Of a stretch of 64,000 nucleotides of DNA, positions 43,519 to 55,124 are shown piece by piece. This DNA comes from Cyrtodaria siliqua (lineage: Eukaryota > Mollusca > Bivalvia > Adapedonta > Hiatellidae). Under the pieces are notes generated by a model, which was not told the origin of the DNA, searched no databases, and saw only the letters and a list, made by a program, of their open reading frames with translations. The position numbers were made by a program, and so were the translations under genes. Where the stretch lies: positions 124,001-188,000 of the forward strand of contig JAWPHD010000086.1 of the NCBI GenBank assembly GCA_037043455.1. The letters are read 5' to 3'. Each line of letters begins with the position of its first letter. Positions within the stretch are counted from its first letter, which is position 1.

Positions 43519-44055
43519 TATATACAACAATACATCGTACACTATATATACAACAATACATCGTACACTATATATACACCAATACATCGTACACTATATA
43601 TACAACAATACATTGTACACTATATATACAACAATACATCGTACACTATATATACAACAATACATTATACACTATATATACAACAATACATCCTACACTA
43701 TATATACACCAATACATCGTACACTATATATACAACAATACATTATGCACTATATATACAACAATACATCCTACACTATATATACAACAATACATCGTAC
43801 ACTATATATACAACAATACATCGTACACTATATATACAACAATACATCGTACACTATATATACAACAATACATCGTACAATATATATACAACAATACATC
43901 GTACACTTTATATACAACAATACATTGTACACTATATATACAACAATACATTGAACACTATATATATACAACAATACATCCTACACTATATATACAACAA
44001 TACATTGTACACTATATATACAACAATACATCGTACACTACATATACAACAATAA
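43519..44055 (+). repeat. 26-bp minisatellite, right part
   Basis: About 20 more units in the same orientation and phase as 42090-42418, with variants such as TATATACACC and TACATTATAC. Confidence 0.9.
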
Positions 44056-44370
44056 TAAGAAGGCCTTTTATTATTATTATTATTCGTTTTACTAACCACT
44101 GAGACAGAGAAGTGTCGTAGTCGGAGGGGAAAATAATAAAAATAAACATTTGGAAAATTGTTGGAAAAGAAAAGAGCATGAAATTTTCGATTAAAGTCTG
44201 GGAGGTGGTAACTTAAAAACGATCAAAATTCCTACGATCGTTTTATCGTAGGAGGGTTCTCGTACAACGAAGAATATAAGCTAAAAGGCCTAATAATATA
44301 AATCAACAAAAGACGTCGTCCTCTCACAAAGACCAGTCTATGTTAAGTTTCAAGAGTTGAGCTATCATAG
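44056..44370. other. No gene recognised
   Basis: Includes a short (ATT)n tract near 44070-44085 and a small hairpin CCTACGATCG/CGATCGTAGG region near 44230-44255. Confidence 0.5.
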
Positions 44371-44374
44371 TTAT

Positions 44375-45755
44375 CTGCTTCTTTCTATCACATTTCCCTG
44401 TTTCTTTTCTATCACATTTCCCTGCTTCTTTTCTATCTCATTTCTCTGCTTCTTTTCTATCACATTTCCCTGCTTCTTTTCTATCACATTTCCCTGCTTC
44501 TTTTCTATCACATTTCCCTGCTTCTTTTCTATCTCATTTCCCTGCTTCTTTTCTATCTCATTTCTCTGCTTCTTTTCTATCACATCACATTTCCCTGCTT
44601 CTTTTCTATCACATTTCCCTGCTTCTTTTCTATCTCATTTCCCTGCTTCTTTTCTATCACATTTCTCTGCTTCTTTTCTATCACATCACATTTCTCTGCT
44701 TCTTTTCTATCACATTTCTCTGCTTCTTTTCTATCACATCACATTTCCCTGCTTCTTTTCTATCACATTTCTCTGCTTCTTTTCTATCACATTTCTCTGC
44801 TTCTTTTCTATCACATTTCTCTGCTTTTCTTCTATCACATGTCTTTGCTTCTTTCTATCAAATTTCTCTGCTTCTTTTCTATCACATTTCTTTGCTTCTT
44901 TCTATCACATTTCTTTACTTCTTTCTATCACATGTCTTTGCTTCTTTCTATCAAATTTCTCTGCTTCTTTTCTATCACATTTCCCTGCTTCTTTTCTATC
45001 ACATTTCTCTGCATCATTGCTATCACATTTCTCTGTTTCTTTCTATCACATCTCTCTGCTTCTTTTCTATCACATTTCTTTGCTTCTTTCTATCACATTT
45101 CTTTGCTTCTTTCTATCAAATTTCCCTGCTTCTTTTCTATCACATTTCCCTGCTTCTTTTCTATCACATTTCCCTGCTTCTTTTCTATCCCATTTCTCTG
45201 CTTCTTTTCTATCACATGTCTCTGCTTCATTTCTATCACATTTCTCTGCTTCTTTCTATCACATTTCTTTGCTTCTTTCTATCAAATTTCCCTGCTTCTT
45301 TTCTATCACATTTCCCTGCTTCTTTTCTATCACATTTCCCTGCTTCTTTTCTATCACATTTCCCTGCTTCTTTTCTATCACATTTCTCCGCTTCTTTTCT
45401 ATCACATTTCTTTGCTTCTTTCTATCAAATTTCCCTGCTTCTTTTCTATCACATTTCCCTGCTTCTTTTCTATCACATTTCTCTGCTTCATTTCTATCAC
45501 ATTTCTGTGCTTCTTTCTATCACATCTCTCTGCTTCTTCCTATCACAGTTCTCTGCTTCTTTTCTATCATATTTCCCTGCTTCTTTCTATCACATTTCTC
45601 GGCTTCTTTTCTATAACACGTCTCTGCTTCTTTTCTATCACATTTCTCTGCTACTTTCTATCACATTTCTCTGCTTCTTTTCTATCGCATTTCTCTGCTT
45701 CTTTCTATCACATTTCTCTGCTTCTTTCTATCACATGTCTCTGCTTCTTTCAGAG
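44375..45755 (+). repeat. 24-bp minisatellite, about 57 units
   Basis: Unit TGCTTCTTTTCTATCACATT plus TCCC, with 23-bp variants (CTTTCTATCAC) that shift the frame. Three plus-strand frames stay open over 300-420 codons as pyrimidine-rich Phe/Ser/Leu repeats. These are artefacts. Confidence 0.9.
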
Positions 45756-46051
45756 GCAGTCGTCTGCCAATGGGTTAAATGGCTACTATCGTAGACGGTC
45801 AGTGGCATTAGGGCAATGTTGATTGGACTACTCTTCACATTGAGGTAAATGATGTATGGCAGACCGTGAACTTTTAGATCCTAATTATATTGACCAAAGC
45901 AAACTGCACTTGAACACATTTATTATGTTACATAAAGCTTGTATAAATGGAACACCATATCCTATATATGATATAACGGAGAACTGATGTTCCGAAAGCA
46001 GTCTGAATTTAGAGTGAGTTTGTATACCGTGTCATTAACAGAATACGCTTG
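45756..46051. other. No gene recognised
   Basis: Short unique sequence between two tandem arrays. Confidence 0.5.
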
Positions 46052-46258
46052 TGTGGGATGCACTGCCTTTAACGCTGATGTGTGGATGTACTGCCTTTAG
46101 CGCTGATGTGTGGGATGTGCTGCCTGTAGCGCTGATGTGTGTGATGTACTGCCTTTAGCGCTGATGTGTGGGATGTACTGCCTTTAGCGCTGATGTGTGG
46201 GATGTACTGCCTTTAGCGCTCTTGTGTGTGATGTGCTGCCTTTAGCGATGATGTGTTA
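46052..46258 (+). repeat. 29-bp minisatellite, 7 units
   Basis: Unit TGGGATGTACTGCCTTTAGC plus GCTGATGTG, with point variants and one 28-bp unit. Confidence 0.85.
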
Positions 46259-46897
46259 ACAATTTGATTACTTTAGATACAGTTGTTTCAAGTGTAGCAT
46301 CGAGACTGAAAACCTCTATTTGCAGCTGTGGTATAACTGCAGTTCCCTTTTGTGTTTTTAGTTTGTATTTACAAGTCTAGTTTCTTGTTTGTCATTTAAA
46401 AATAAATACAGAAACGTTCTCTGAAACTTCATATGAACAAAAGTAAACAATAACACATATACAGTTGAAAGTTAATTAACATAAAGAAATATAGGATATT
46501 TAATAAATATTAACGAATGAACCCAGGCTGATTTTCAGCTATACCAGCCAATTTAGACCAGCCGTGTAATGCGATGGGGACGTTGTCCGCATGTCGTCTG
46601 TTCGTTAGCATATTCTGTTATACTAGATAACGTCAGTTCTAGGGTTTTAGGTTTGTTTCAGTAAGATCTCGGACGAGTTCGTCAATGAGAACATGCCAGT
46701 ACACATTTGAATATAGTTATTGATCTCGGACGAGTTCGTCAATGAGAACATGCCAGTATACATTTGAATATAGTTATTGATCTCGGATTTCCACCAAATG
46801 TCTATTGAAATACAAGTAATAGTCTATCTATTATTACAAGATAATTATAATAACAGAAGGTAATAATCAAAAGGTGCCCCATCACTGATCATGATCG
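46259..46897. repeat. AT-rich region with a 59-bp direct duplication
   Basis: ATCTCGGACGAGTTCGTCAA through TTTGAATATAGTTATTG occurs twice back to back (about 46672-46730 and 46731-46789), with a third partial start. The rest is unremarkable. Confidence 0.7.
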
Positions 46898-46902
46898 GAA
46901 CT

Positions 46903-48450
46903 TGTCACAGGATGACCTTAGTGGTTGGGCTAACTCAGGAAAGAATCAATGACGGTGAATGCATTTACATAAGTTTAATGCAACTTTTAAAATATGTTTA
47001 ATATATATACAATTATCTAAAAAAACAAGCGAATACACAAATGAACTATGAAAAGAATGTTCTCCTGAACGTTTAAGACGTTCTTAGTATTGTTATAAAT
47101 ACTGAATGTCTAAGACACTAAAGTGTTGTTAACGCTATAACAATGTTGATCTAGCGCGATAACTGTGATGCGCGAGAGCTCATGAAGATGATGATGCGCG
47201 AATTCAATGGATGATGGTCATCAAATGCCTTCTGTAAGGGTTGATGACGCGATGCAATGAGAGTTAATCTCCACTGAGATTGTGAATGATATTCCTCCAG
47301 TGAGGACTGGTAACGGGCCCACCTTGCGTCCCGGGGGTTGTCGTTAGTAAAACCTGGCTACGCAGGTACGGGGACCGTCTCCACCGCTTGTAACGTTAGT
47401 CGTGGAAGCTTAGCTCCACTCCTGGATATCCAAACCTAGATGGCTTACTCCAACCCTGGATGGCTTATATCCTGGATGGCTTAGGCTGTAATTATACATA
47501 CGTTTTAGATGTCGGTTGACAAACATAACAATCTTGCATAATTACCATTACCCAAACAAATCATTATTCAATCAATATATGTAAGCTGTACTAATGATGA
47601 GTAGCAATGTATACATATTCTACAACGCCAAGTATACGCTATGTACGTCGCTGTTAATCAATTCCCCTAATACATGTAATATAAACATGATCAAATTACT
47701 CATATATTACACTCACTGAGTTATGCATGCACGCATTTATTCTTGTCACTCATCTCATTGTTAACTAATGTTAACAATCGTGTTTTACAATCACCGAGTT
47801 ATACGCCAACGTTAACTAATGCACCTATTATCCACTGTTATCAAATTAATATTGTTTTACAATTAATGATCAATTACAATAATTACATCTAATAAAGTAA
47901 CTTCAAAATCATATGCTAGTCTAAAGTTATGTTTGAGAAACATCAATGCTAACCGGATGTCGTAACCGCCAAACAAGATGGCGCCGCCCACTGAATACAA
48001 ATATACGATAAAAGTTTAATAAAACTACTAACCACATGTTGCCTGTGAAATTTGCCGTCCAATCTCTGTTCCAACAAAGTACTATCAATGATCCCGGCGA
48101 CAGCTAGAAGACAATGGGTTTTATAGCAAACATTACGCCCAAATCATTATTTGCCCCGTTCAGTCCGTGACAAACGTGGCTAAATCTACAGTATTGAATC
48201 TACACGCGAGGCCCTTATACAATTTTGCCGTTTAAGGAAAATATACCTATACGTTTACATGCATTAGCACAAAACTAAACTTATGACCCGGCCTCTCTGG
48301 CGGCCACTTAAAATGTGCACGCTTTTACGTGTTACATGAATAGATCATGAATATTGTGAAATTGTTTCAACTCGAACAATAGATTTTGGGTGTAACCGAT
48401 AACAAGAGCTATATACGACCAGTACGCTCTACCCGTGACATTTTGTGACA
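46903..48450 (-). repeat. Gypsy-1 3' LTR (1548 bp)
   Basis: Minus-strand ends TGTCACAAAATGTCACGG ... CATCCTGTGACA. It is near-identical to 53229-54711 (I noticed only two substitutions besides a 65-bp gap), which implies a recent insertion. Confidence 0.9.
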
Positions 48451-48735
48451 ACATCTCCCCACTTAAAGAAAGTGCTACACTTTTAAAATTCAACAAAATG
48501 ATAATTAATATTTACACGTTAAGAAACTATTAATTCTTCTGAGCAAATGAGCGACAAAACGTACAAGCTGATCGCTCAATCGCTTGAGTATGTTAACTAT
48601 TACTACTGAGGTTATAACCCAACTATAATATGTAATTACAATTTCAACACTATTCTACAATTGTACACTACCCTGTCGTAACATATACTACTATTGTACA
48701 CTACACTGCAATACACTATTGTATTAAACCGGTCA
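48451..48735 (-). other. Gypsy-1 polypurine tract and 3' non-coding region
   Basis: The minus strand reads AAGTGGGGAGATGT directly before the 3' LTR (48451-48464), a plausible plus-strand primer. The remaining 270 bases are non-coding. Confidence 0.65.
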
Positions 48736-49923
48736 TTATGTGCGGCGACTTAAATAGTCTGCCCCAATATTGTCCTTTCCTCGGATCGCTTTAATTTTCA
48801 TCCGGTAAGGCTGCAGAGTCAGTGCCCACCTCATTAACCTACTGTTAGCTACCTTAGCTTTATTCATATAAGCTAACGGTTGGTGGTCAGTCTCCAAGAC
48901 AAATTCCTTACCAAAAACATATCGGTGGAATTTACTGACACCCCACACTACTGCAAGACACTCCCTTTCGATAACAGAGTAGTTACATTCCCGGGGTAGT
49001 AGTTTCCGACTTGCGTAAGCCACGGGGAGACTACACCCATCTTGCTCTTGCAGTAGGACTGCACCCACCCCGATGTCGGAGGCATCCGTTCTGAGGATAA
49101 ACTCCTGGTCAAGTTCAGGTAATTTTAGTATTGGGGTTTTGACCAGACTCCCTTTTAAAGAGACAAAAGCTCGCTCCTGGCTTTCCCCCCAAGTTATCCT
49201 ATTGGGTTGACCTTTCTTTGTCAAGTCTGACAAAGGTGCAGCTATAGCCGAAAAGTTTGGAATAAACTTCCTGTAAAAACCCGCCAACCCTAAAAATGAC
49301 CTAACTTGTTTCTTTGTCTCGGGTCTTGGTGCTTCCTGAATTGCCTTAACCTTGTCGGGGTTGGGTTTCAATTTCTGGTCCCTCCCGACAACATGACCCA
49401 GACACTCTATATCTGCGTAACCTATGTGACACTTGCTAGGTTTTGCAGTCAGTTTAAACCGGCGTAGCCGTTCCAACAGATTACGTAGAGCCTTAATATG
49501 GTCTTCAAATGTTGTTGTAAACACCAGGATGTCATCTACAAAACTGTCTGTGTTGGACAAATCCTTCAGGACTTTCCTCATTAACCTACAGAATGTTGCT
49601 GGGGCATTTACGAGACCAAAGGGCATGACCTTGAACTTAAAAAGTCCTTGCGAAGTTTCGAAGGAGGTCATCTCTTAAGCTCGGTCTGAAAGTGGGACTT
49701 GCCAATAACCTTTACTGAGGTCTAACTTGGAGAAATACGAATATCCCGCAAGCTTAGAGAATACCTCCTCAATATTAGGCATTGGCTCTGCATCAAAGAT
49801 GGTACGTTTATTGAGCTGCCTAAAATCGATACAGAATCGAATTGACCCATCTTTCTTCTTAATAAGTACGACTGGGGATGAAAATGGGGCGTTTGAAGGT
49901 TCGATGACACTTCTGACACCAGT
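48736..49923 (-). pseudogene. Gypsy-1 reverse transcriptase and RNase H
   Basis: Minus strand. SNAPFSSPVVLIKKKDGSIR, FDAEPMPNIEEVFSKL, LDLSKGYWQVPLSDRA, then an in-frame TAA (49675-49677) where gypsy-2 has Gln (DRAQDMT). After it: MPFGLVNAPATFCRLMRK, catalytic SFVDDILVF, FLGLAGFYRKFIPNFSAIAA, RNase H with FILRTDASDIGVGAVLLQ, VIERECLAVVWGVS, VLETDHQPLAYMNKA and GKDNIGADYLSR, all acidic residues kept. The frame stops 286 bp before the LTR, so RNase H is the last pol domain. The start of the polymerase is replaced by the LTR-PBS insertion. Confidence 0.88.
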
Positions 49924-50296
49924 TGTCACAGGATGACCTTAGTGGTTGGGCTAACTCAGGAAAGAATCAATGACGGTGAATGCATTTACATAAGTTTAAT
50001 GCAACTTTTAAAATATGTTTAATATATATACAATTATCTAAAAAAACAAGCGAATACACAAATGAACTATGAAAAGAATGTTCTCCTGAACGTTTAAGAC
50101 GTTCTTAGTATTGTTATAAATACTGAATGTCTAAGACACTAAAGTGTTGTTAACGCTATAACAATGTTGATCTAGCGCGATAACTGTGATGCGCGAGAGC
50201 TCATGAAGATGATGATGCGCGAATTCAATGGATGATGGTCATCAAATGCCTTCTGTAAGGGTTGATGACGCGATGCAATGAGAGTTAATCTCCACT
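49924..50296 (-). repeat. Internal 373-bp LTR fragment with PBS (R-U5-PBS-like)
   Basis: Identical by eye to 46903-47275, the 3' end of the LTR in element sense. On the minus strand it is followed by ACTGGTGTCAGAAGTG, the primer-binding site, which runs straight into the reverse transcriptase. Its other end (50296) is an A in the context TCAGT in the intact LTR, then switches to integrase sequence. Confidence 0.85.
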
Positions 50297-51439
50297 AACG
50301 CCTGGCCAATAAAATTCTGCCAATACTCTATCTGACGTTTTCTTTACGCCTAAATGACCTCCCATAATCGACTCATGAGCTACCTTAAGCACTGTCGTTC
50401 TATACTGGGTAGGTACCACTAATTGGTGAAACTGTCTACTACCACTATCTTCAAATTCTCTGTACAATAACCTATTCTTATGTACAAACTTACAACTACC
50501 GGACCCTTTACACTTCTTTACTACACCATCCTTGGCCTTCACCTTACAAGGACCTAATGACTCGTCTTGAGTTTGTGCTTCTATAAACTCTGCTTTAGAT
50601 ATGTCACCTACGGCTGCAGGAACCTTTAATTTTCTATAAGCCTGAGCTTGCTTCTGAACCTGCGCTCTAGTCTCTACGGCATTACTTATGCTACTTCTAA
50701 AATCGGACATTACCGGAAGTGCTGAACCATCTATGTTCCCTATCGTTAAATCGTACATCGGGTCGTCCATACATAGTGCCTCTGTAGTCCCTTTAAAGAA
50801 AGGTGTATCTACATCTATTCTCGCTATTGGCACGTGCTCTACCGATTTATTTAACAACATACACGGTGACTGTTTACCTACCAACTGGTCACCCGTAACT
50901 AAACTACGCCTAACTACCACACCTGTACAACCTGTATCCCTCATTACAATTACGTCCGTGCCATTCACTCTACCATCTGCCGTTGGAAGATTTGCATACG
51001 GAAAGAGACATGTTCCGATCTTCGTCATTACACCATCCGCTTTAACACAACAGCTACTACTCTCGGTTTTAATAACCGGACTATTACTACCTCTGCCTCT
51101 ACCTCTACCTCGGGTTTGACCACCTCTACCTCTACCAAAATTCCATGGGTTGTTAAAACCTTGGTTCTGATTCCCTACATTGTTGTCCACTCTACTATTG
51201 TCACTAAAGTTGTCTACGACAGCGGACACTTTCACCGCTTTCCTACACTCATGTGAAGCATGATTCCCATTACAGTGACGACAACGAATAAAAGGTCTAC
51301 CTATGTTACCACTATTGCTACCTCCTCTAGCACCCATCGAACTACCTCCACCTCTATAGTTTCCACTCTGGCCTTTCTGTTTATGATCGTCCCCTTGCCT
51401 ATCTCTAAAAGTTCTGTCTTTCGACACTACATTATGAGC
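50297..51439 (-). pseudogene. Gypsy-1 nucleocapsid, protease and integrase zinc finger
   Basis: Minus strand, in frame with gag but after a TGA. Zinc knuckle CRHCNGNHASHEC (CX2CX3HX4C), an RGG-rich RNA-binding-like stretch, then the aspartic protease site VMRDTGCTGVVVRR (DTG intact), a linker, and the H2C2 integrase finger: QLVVPTQYRTTVLKVAHESI, GGHLGVKKTSDRVLAEFYWP. The frame ends where the LTR fragment begins, so the DDE core is missing. Compared with gypsy-2 the TGA replaces a Gly codon (ARG-stop versus ARGG), consistent with a point mutation. Confidence 0.82.
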
Positions 51440-52561
51440 TCAACCTCTAGCCTCGGCAAACTGATCTGCTTGTGTTGCCATTTCTCCTACACTAGTTAGT
51501 TTTCTTTCTTTAAGAAATAAGAACAGATCTCTACTACAAACATTGAATAGCTGGTCCCGCAACAAGAAATCTATGAGGCCCTGATAAGTCTGTGCTACCT
51601 TCCCTAACTCTAACCACCTATCTAAGTAATTTCTAGACCTACTAATAAACTGAATAAATGACTCGCCTTTCTCAGGCAGACAAGCTCTAAACCGCTTTCT
51701 AAAACCTTCTTCAGTTAACTCAAATCTCTTTAAAAGAGCATCCTTTAACTTGTCATAGTCAAGAGCATCTACACTAGGTAATCTAGAAAATACATCTAAT
51801 GCCTTGCCTCTCAATAACGCACTTAAATGAACTGCCCACTTATCTTTGGTCCATTCCTGTAACTCAGCATAACGCTCGAACCGTAACAAGTAACTGTCCA
51901 TGTTATCTTTGTCAGCATCAAAGTATGGTAACTTCGAACCTTTTAACTTCCCAGAATAACTATCTTTCCCTTCAGTTTTACTTTCCTTACTATGTGTCTT
52001 AGCTGCTTCCAACTCTAAAGCCAACTTATGCTCAAACTCTTTTTGCTCCCTTTCCATTATCATCTTAGCCTTAGCTAGTCTACCATCTGTTTCGAACCTC
52101 TCATGTTCTAACTCTTGCTTCTCCTTTACTATTCTACTTTCTAATTCTACCTTATCTTTATCATCATCTCGCTTCTCTTTAGCTAATCTACCTTCTAATT
52201 CTAGCTTCTCTTTAGCTATTCTACTTTCTAATTCTAACTTCTCTTTATCAGCATCTAGCTTCTCTTTAGCTAATCTACCTTCTAATTCTAACTTCTCTTT
52301 ATCAGCATCTAGCTTCTCTTTAGCTAATCTACTTTCTAATTCTATCTTCTCTTTAGCTAATCTACTTTCTAATTCAAGCTTCTCTTTAGCTAATCTACTT
52401 TCTACTTCTAACCTATCTTTCTCTCCATCTCTTTCCTTAAGTCTAAATTCCCTTTCCCTAGCCTGTTCGTCTTTAACAAAGGTTCTAAGCTCCTCTCCAG
52501 CATACCCTAACTCCTTACCCATTTCCGTAAGATCCTTTATGGACGTCATGTCTATGGACAT
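51440..52561 (-). CDS. Gypsy-1 Gag (373 residues)
   Basis: ATG at 52559-52561 to a TGA at 51440-51442. Residues about 50-185 are a highly charged coiled coil built from repeats of an 11-residue type (LAKEKLELESR, LDADKEKLELEGR), an unusual N terminus for Gag. The C-terminal half is retrotransposon-Gag-like: YFDADKDNMDSYLLRFERYA, LSALLRGKALDVFSRLP, LLKRFELTEEGFRKRFRACL, LIDFLLRDQLFNVCSRDLF. It should assemble particles and bind element RNA via the downstream knuckle. The same capsid block is seen in gypsy-2. Confidence 0.85.
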   Translation of the reverse strand: MSIDMTSIKDLTEMGKELGYAGEELRTFVKDEQAREREFRLKERDGEKDRLEVESRLAKEKLELESRLAKEKIELESRLAKEKLDADKEKLELEGRLAKEKLDADKEKLELESRIAKEKLELEGRLAKEKRDDDKDKVELESRIVKEKQELEHERFETDGRLAKAKMIMEREQKEFEHKLALELEAAKTHSKESKTEGKDSYSGKLKGSKLPYFDADKDNMDSYLLRFERYAELQEWTKDKWAVHLSALLRGKALDVFSRLPSVDALDYDKLKDALLKRFELTEEGFRKRFRACLPEKGESFIQFISRSRNYLDRWLELGKVAQTYQGLIDFLLRDQLFNVCSRDLFLFLKERKLTSVGEMATQADQFAEARG

Positions 52562-53208
52562 TGTGAACTACACACTACAATAATTACAATACACACGTCA
52601 CTAATAATTCTACTCAACTAACTACTAATGGTAAGTCACTGTGTCCTCAGTAAATACCTGGGCATCATCATAGGACAAGTTACATACACATTTGTACTAG
52701 CGCTAACTCCTAACGGTTATGTATAGATAGTATCTAGCTTCCACAAAACATATACACTACATAAAATATCTATATTTGATATTGGACATAACCTTAAACA
52801 ATCATAGAAATGTGCATAACATGTACATGTATATTTACTTCTCCCATCAATATAAGTATACTCGAGTGTCACAACATGAGTAGAACGTCTTGTTCGCCAA
52901 CCTAATTGGATACTATGTGTAAATCAAGGGAGGTAAAACAAACACCCAAATTATTGAGCAAAAGTGCCTCAGACCCACTCGTGTAGACCACTGCGACCTC
53001 GCGCCAAGGAAAGAACGGACAAAACAACAGTTTGGACTCACCCTACCCTTGTCGTGTCTTGACTTGTCTTCCAAGCTGTGGCCGTGATCGTCGACAGTCG
53101 CCTTGATGGATCAGAGGGTGATACACAATTCTAAAATAATAAGTAGAGATTTAGTATATCATAATAAAGATCATTTATTGATTCTTTCCCTCCGTAGTCG
53201 CCCAAAAT
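52562..53208 (-). other. Gypsy-1 5' leader
   Basis: Non-coding between the primer site and gag. No conserved structure recognised. Confidence 0.5.
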
Positions 53209-53228
53209 CCCACTACTCTGACACCAGT
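53209..53228 (-). other. Gypsy-1 primer-binding site
   Basis: The minus strand reads TGGTGTCAGAGTAGTGGG starting two bases after the 5' LTR. TGG pairs with the CCA end of a tRNA; the pattern fits tRNA-Leu. Confidence 0.6.
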
Positions 53229-54711
53229 TGTCACAGGATGACCTTAGTGGTTGGGCTAACTCAGGAAAGAATCAATGACGGTGAATGCATTTACATAAGT
53301 TTAATGCAACTTTTAAAATATGTTTAATATATATACAATTATCTAAAAAAACAAGCGAATACACAAATGAACTATGAAAAGAATGTTCTCCTGAACGTTT
53401 AAGACGTTCTTAGTATTGTTATAAATACTGAATGTCTAAGACACTAAAGTGTTGTTAACGCTATAACAATGTTGATCTAGCGCGATAACTGTGATGCGCG
53501 AGAGCTCATGAAGATGATGATGCGCGAATTCAATGGATGATGGTCATCAAATGCCTTCTGTAAGGGTTGATGACGCGATGCAACTTGCGTCCCGGGGGTT
53601 GTCGTTAGTAAAACCTGGCTACGCAGGTACGGGGACCGTCTCCACCGCTTGTAACGTTAGTCGTGGAAGCTTAGCTCCACTCCTGGATATCCAAACCTAG
53701 ATGGCTTACTCCAACCCTGGATGCCTTATATCCTGGATGGCTTAGGCTGTAATTATACATACGTTTTAGATGTCGGTTGACAAACATAACAATCTTGCAT
53801 AATTACCATTACCCAAACAAATCATTATTCAATCAATATATGTAAGCTGTACTAATGATGAGTAGCAATGTATACATATTCTACAACGCCAAGTATACGC
53901 TATGTACGTCGCTGTTAATCAATTCCCCTAATACATGTAATATAAACATGATCAAATTACTCATATATTACACTCACTGAGTTATGCATGCACGCATTTA
54001 TTCTTGTCACTCATCTCATTGTTAACTAATGTTAACAATCGTGTTTTACAATCACCGAGTTATACGCCAACGTTTACTAATGCACCTATTATCCACTGTT
54101 ATCAAATTAATATTGTTTTACAATTAATGATCAATTACAATAATTACATCTAATAAAGTAACTTCAAAATCATATGCTAGTCTAAAGTTATGTTTGAGAA
54201 ACATCAATGCTAACCGGATGTCGTAACCGCCAAACAAGATGGCGCCGCCCACTGAATACAAATATACGATAAAAGTTTAATAAAACTACTAACCACATGT
54301 TGCCTGTGAAATTTGCCGTCCAATCTCTGTTCCAACAAAGTACTATCAATGATCCCGGCGACAGCTAGAAGACAATGGGTTTTATAGCAAACATTACGCC
54401 CAAATCATTATTTGCCCCGTTCAGTCCGTGACAAACGTGGCTAAATCTACAGTATTGAATCTACACGCGAGGCCCTTATACAATTTTGCCGTTTAAGGAA
54501 AATATACCTATACGTTTACATGCATTAGCACAAAACTAAACTTATGACCCGGCCTCTCTGGCGGCCACTTAAAATGTGCACGCTTTTACGTGTTACATGA
54601 ATAGATCATGAATATTGTGAAATTGTTTCAACTCGAACAATAGATTTTGGGTGTAACCGATAACAAGAGCTATATACGACCAGTACGCTCTACCCGTGAC
54701 ATTTTGTGACA
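53229..54711 (-). repeat. Gypsy-1 5' LTR (1483 bp)
   Basis: Pairs with the 3' LTR but lacks 65 bp corresponding to about 47258-47322. The deletion removes the region around the inferred transcription start. Confidence 0.9.
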
Positions 54712-54716
54712 GAACT

Positions 54717-55124
54717 TCCGATCTAGAATTAAGATTATTCCGTCTAGCGAGCGATACTTGATAAGCTAGTAATACAACCATGGCATTAACAGCATTAAGA
54801 CAATATATAGTTGTTGATTACACTTGGCTTGGAAGAGACTGTAGGCGATTTGGACGTCATTGTATACCGAAGCTTTATTTATTGACCAAGTCTTAAAGCC
54901 AGTATTGTTCCAAGCTCTACAGCTTACTTGCTCATTTATAATTCCCATTGGACATAATTATATTTCTTTAGTAAATGACATTCCGTAGGGAAAAATAATT
55001 TACTTGTTTAGAGTAAATTTAGTTGATTTATTGTTTCTAAATCGGGAAATCCACTGAAACCTAATAGTTCTGACAACAAGAGTTATATACATCCCATTGA
55101 TTGTATTTTTGTTTCGTATTTTTT
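54717..55124. other. No gene recognised
   Basis: Unique AT-rich flank between gypsy-1 and the next minisatellite. Confidence 0.5.

Larger units (their letters stand above)
46898..54716 (-). mobile_element. Gypsy-1, near-complete Ty3/gypsy LTR retrotransposon
   Basis: Bounded by the 5-bp duplication GAACT (46898-46902 and 54712-54716). Order on the minus strand: 5' LTR, tRNA-Leu-like primer site, gag, nucleocapsid/protease, integrase zinc finger, an inserted LTR-PBS piece, reverse transcriptase/RNase H, polypurine tract, 3' LTR. Integrase before reverse transcriptase is the Gmr1-like order, unlike most Ty3/gypsy elements. It is defective: nonsense codons, loss of the integrase core and a deletion in the 5' LTR. 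Confidence 0.88.

Noticed and set aside
44357..45822. Frames of 300-419 codons rich in Phe/Ser/Leu
   Set aside because: Three overlapping plus-strand frames of a 24-bp pyrimidine-rich repeat, equally open in all frames.
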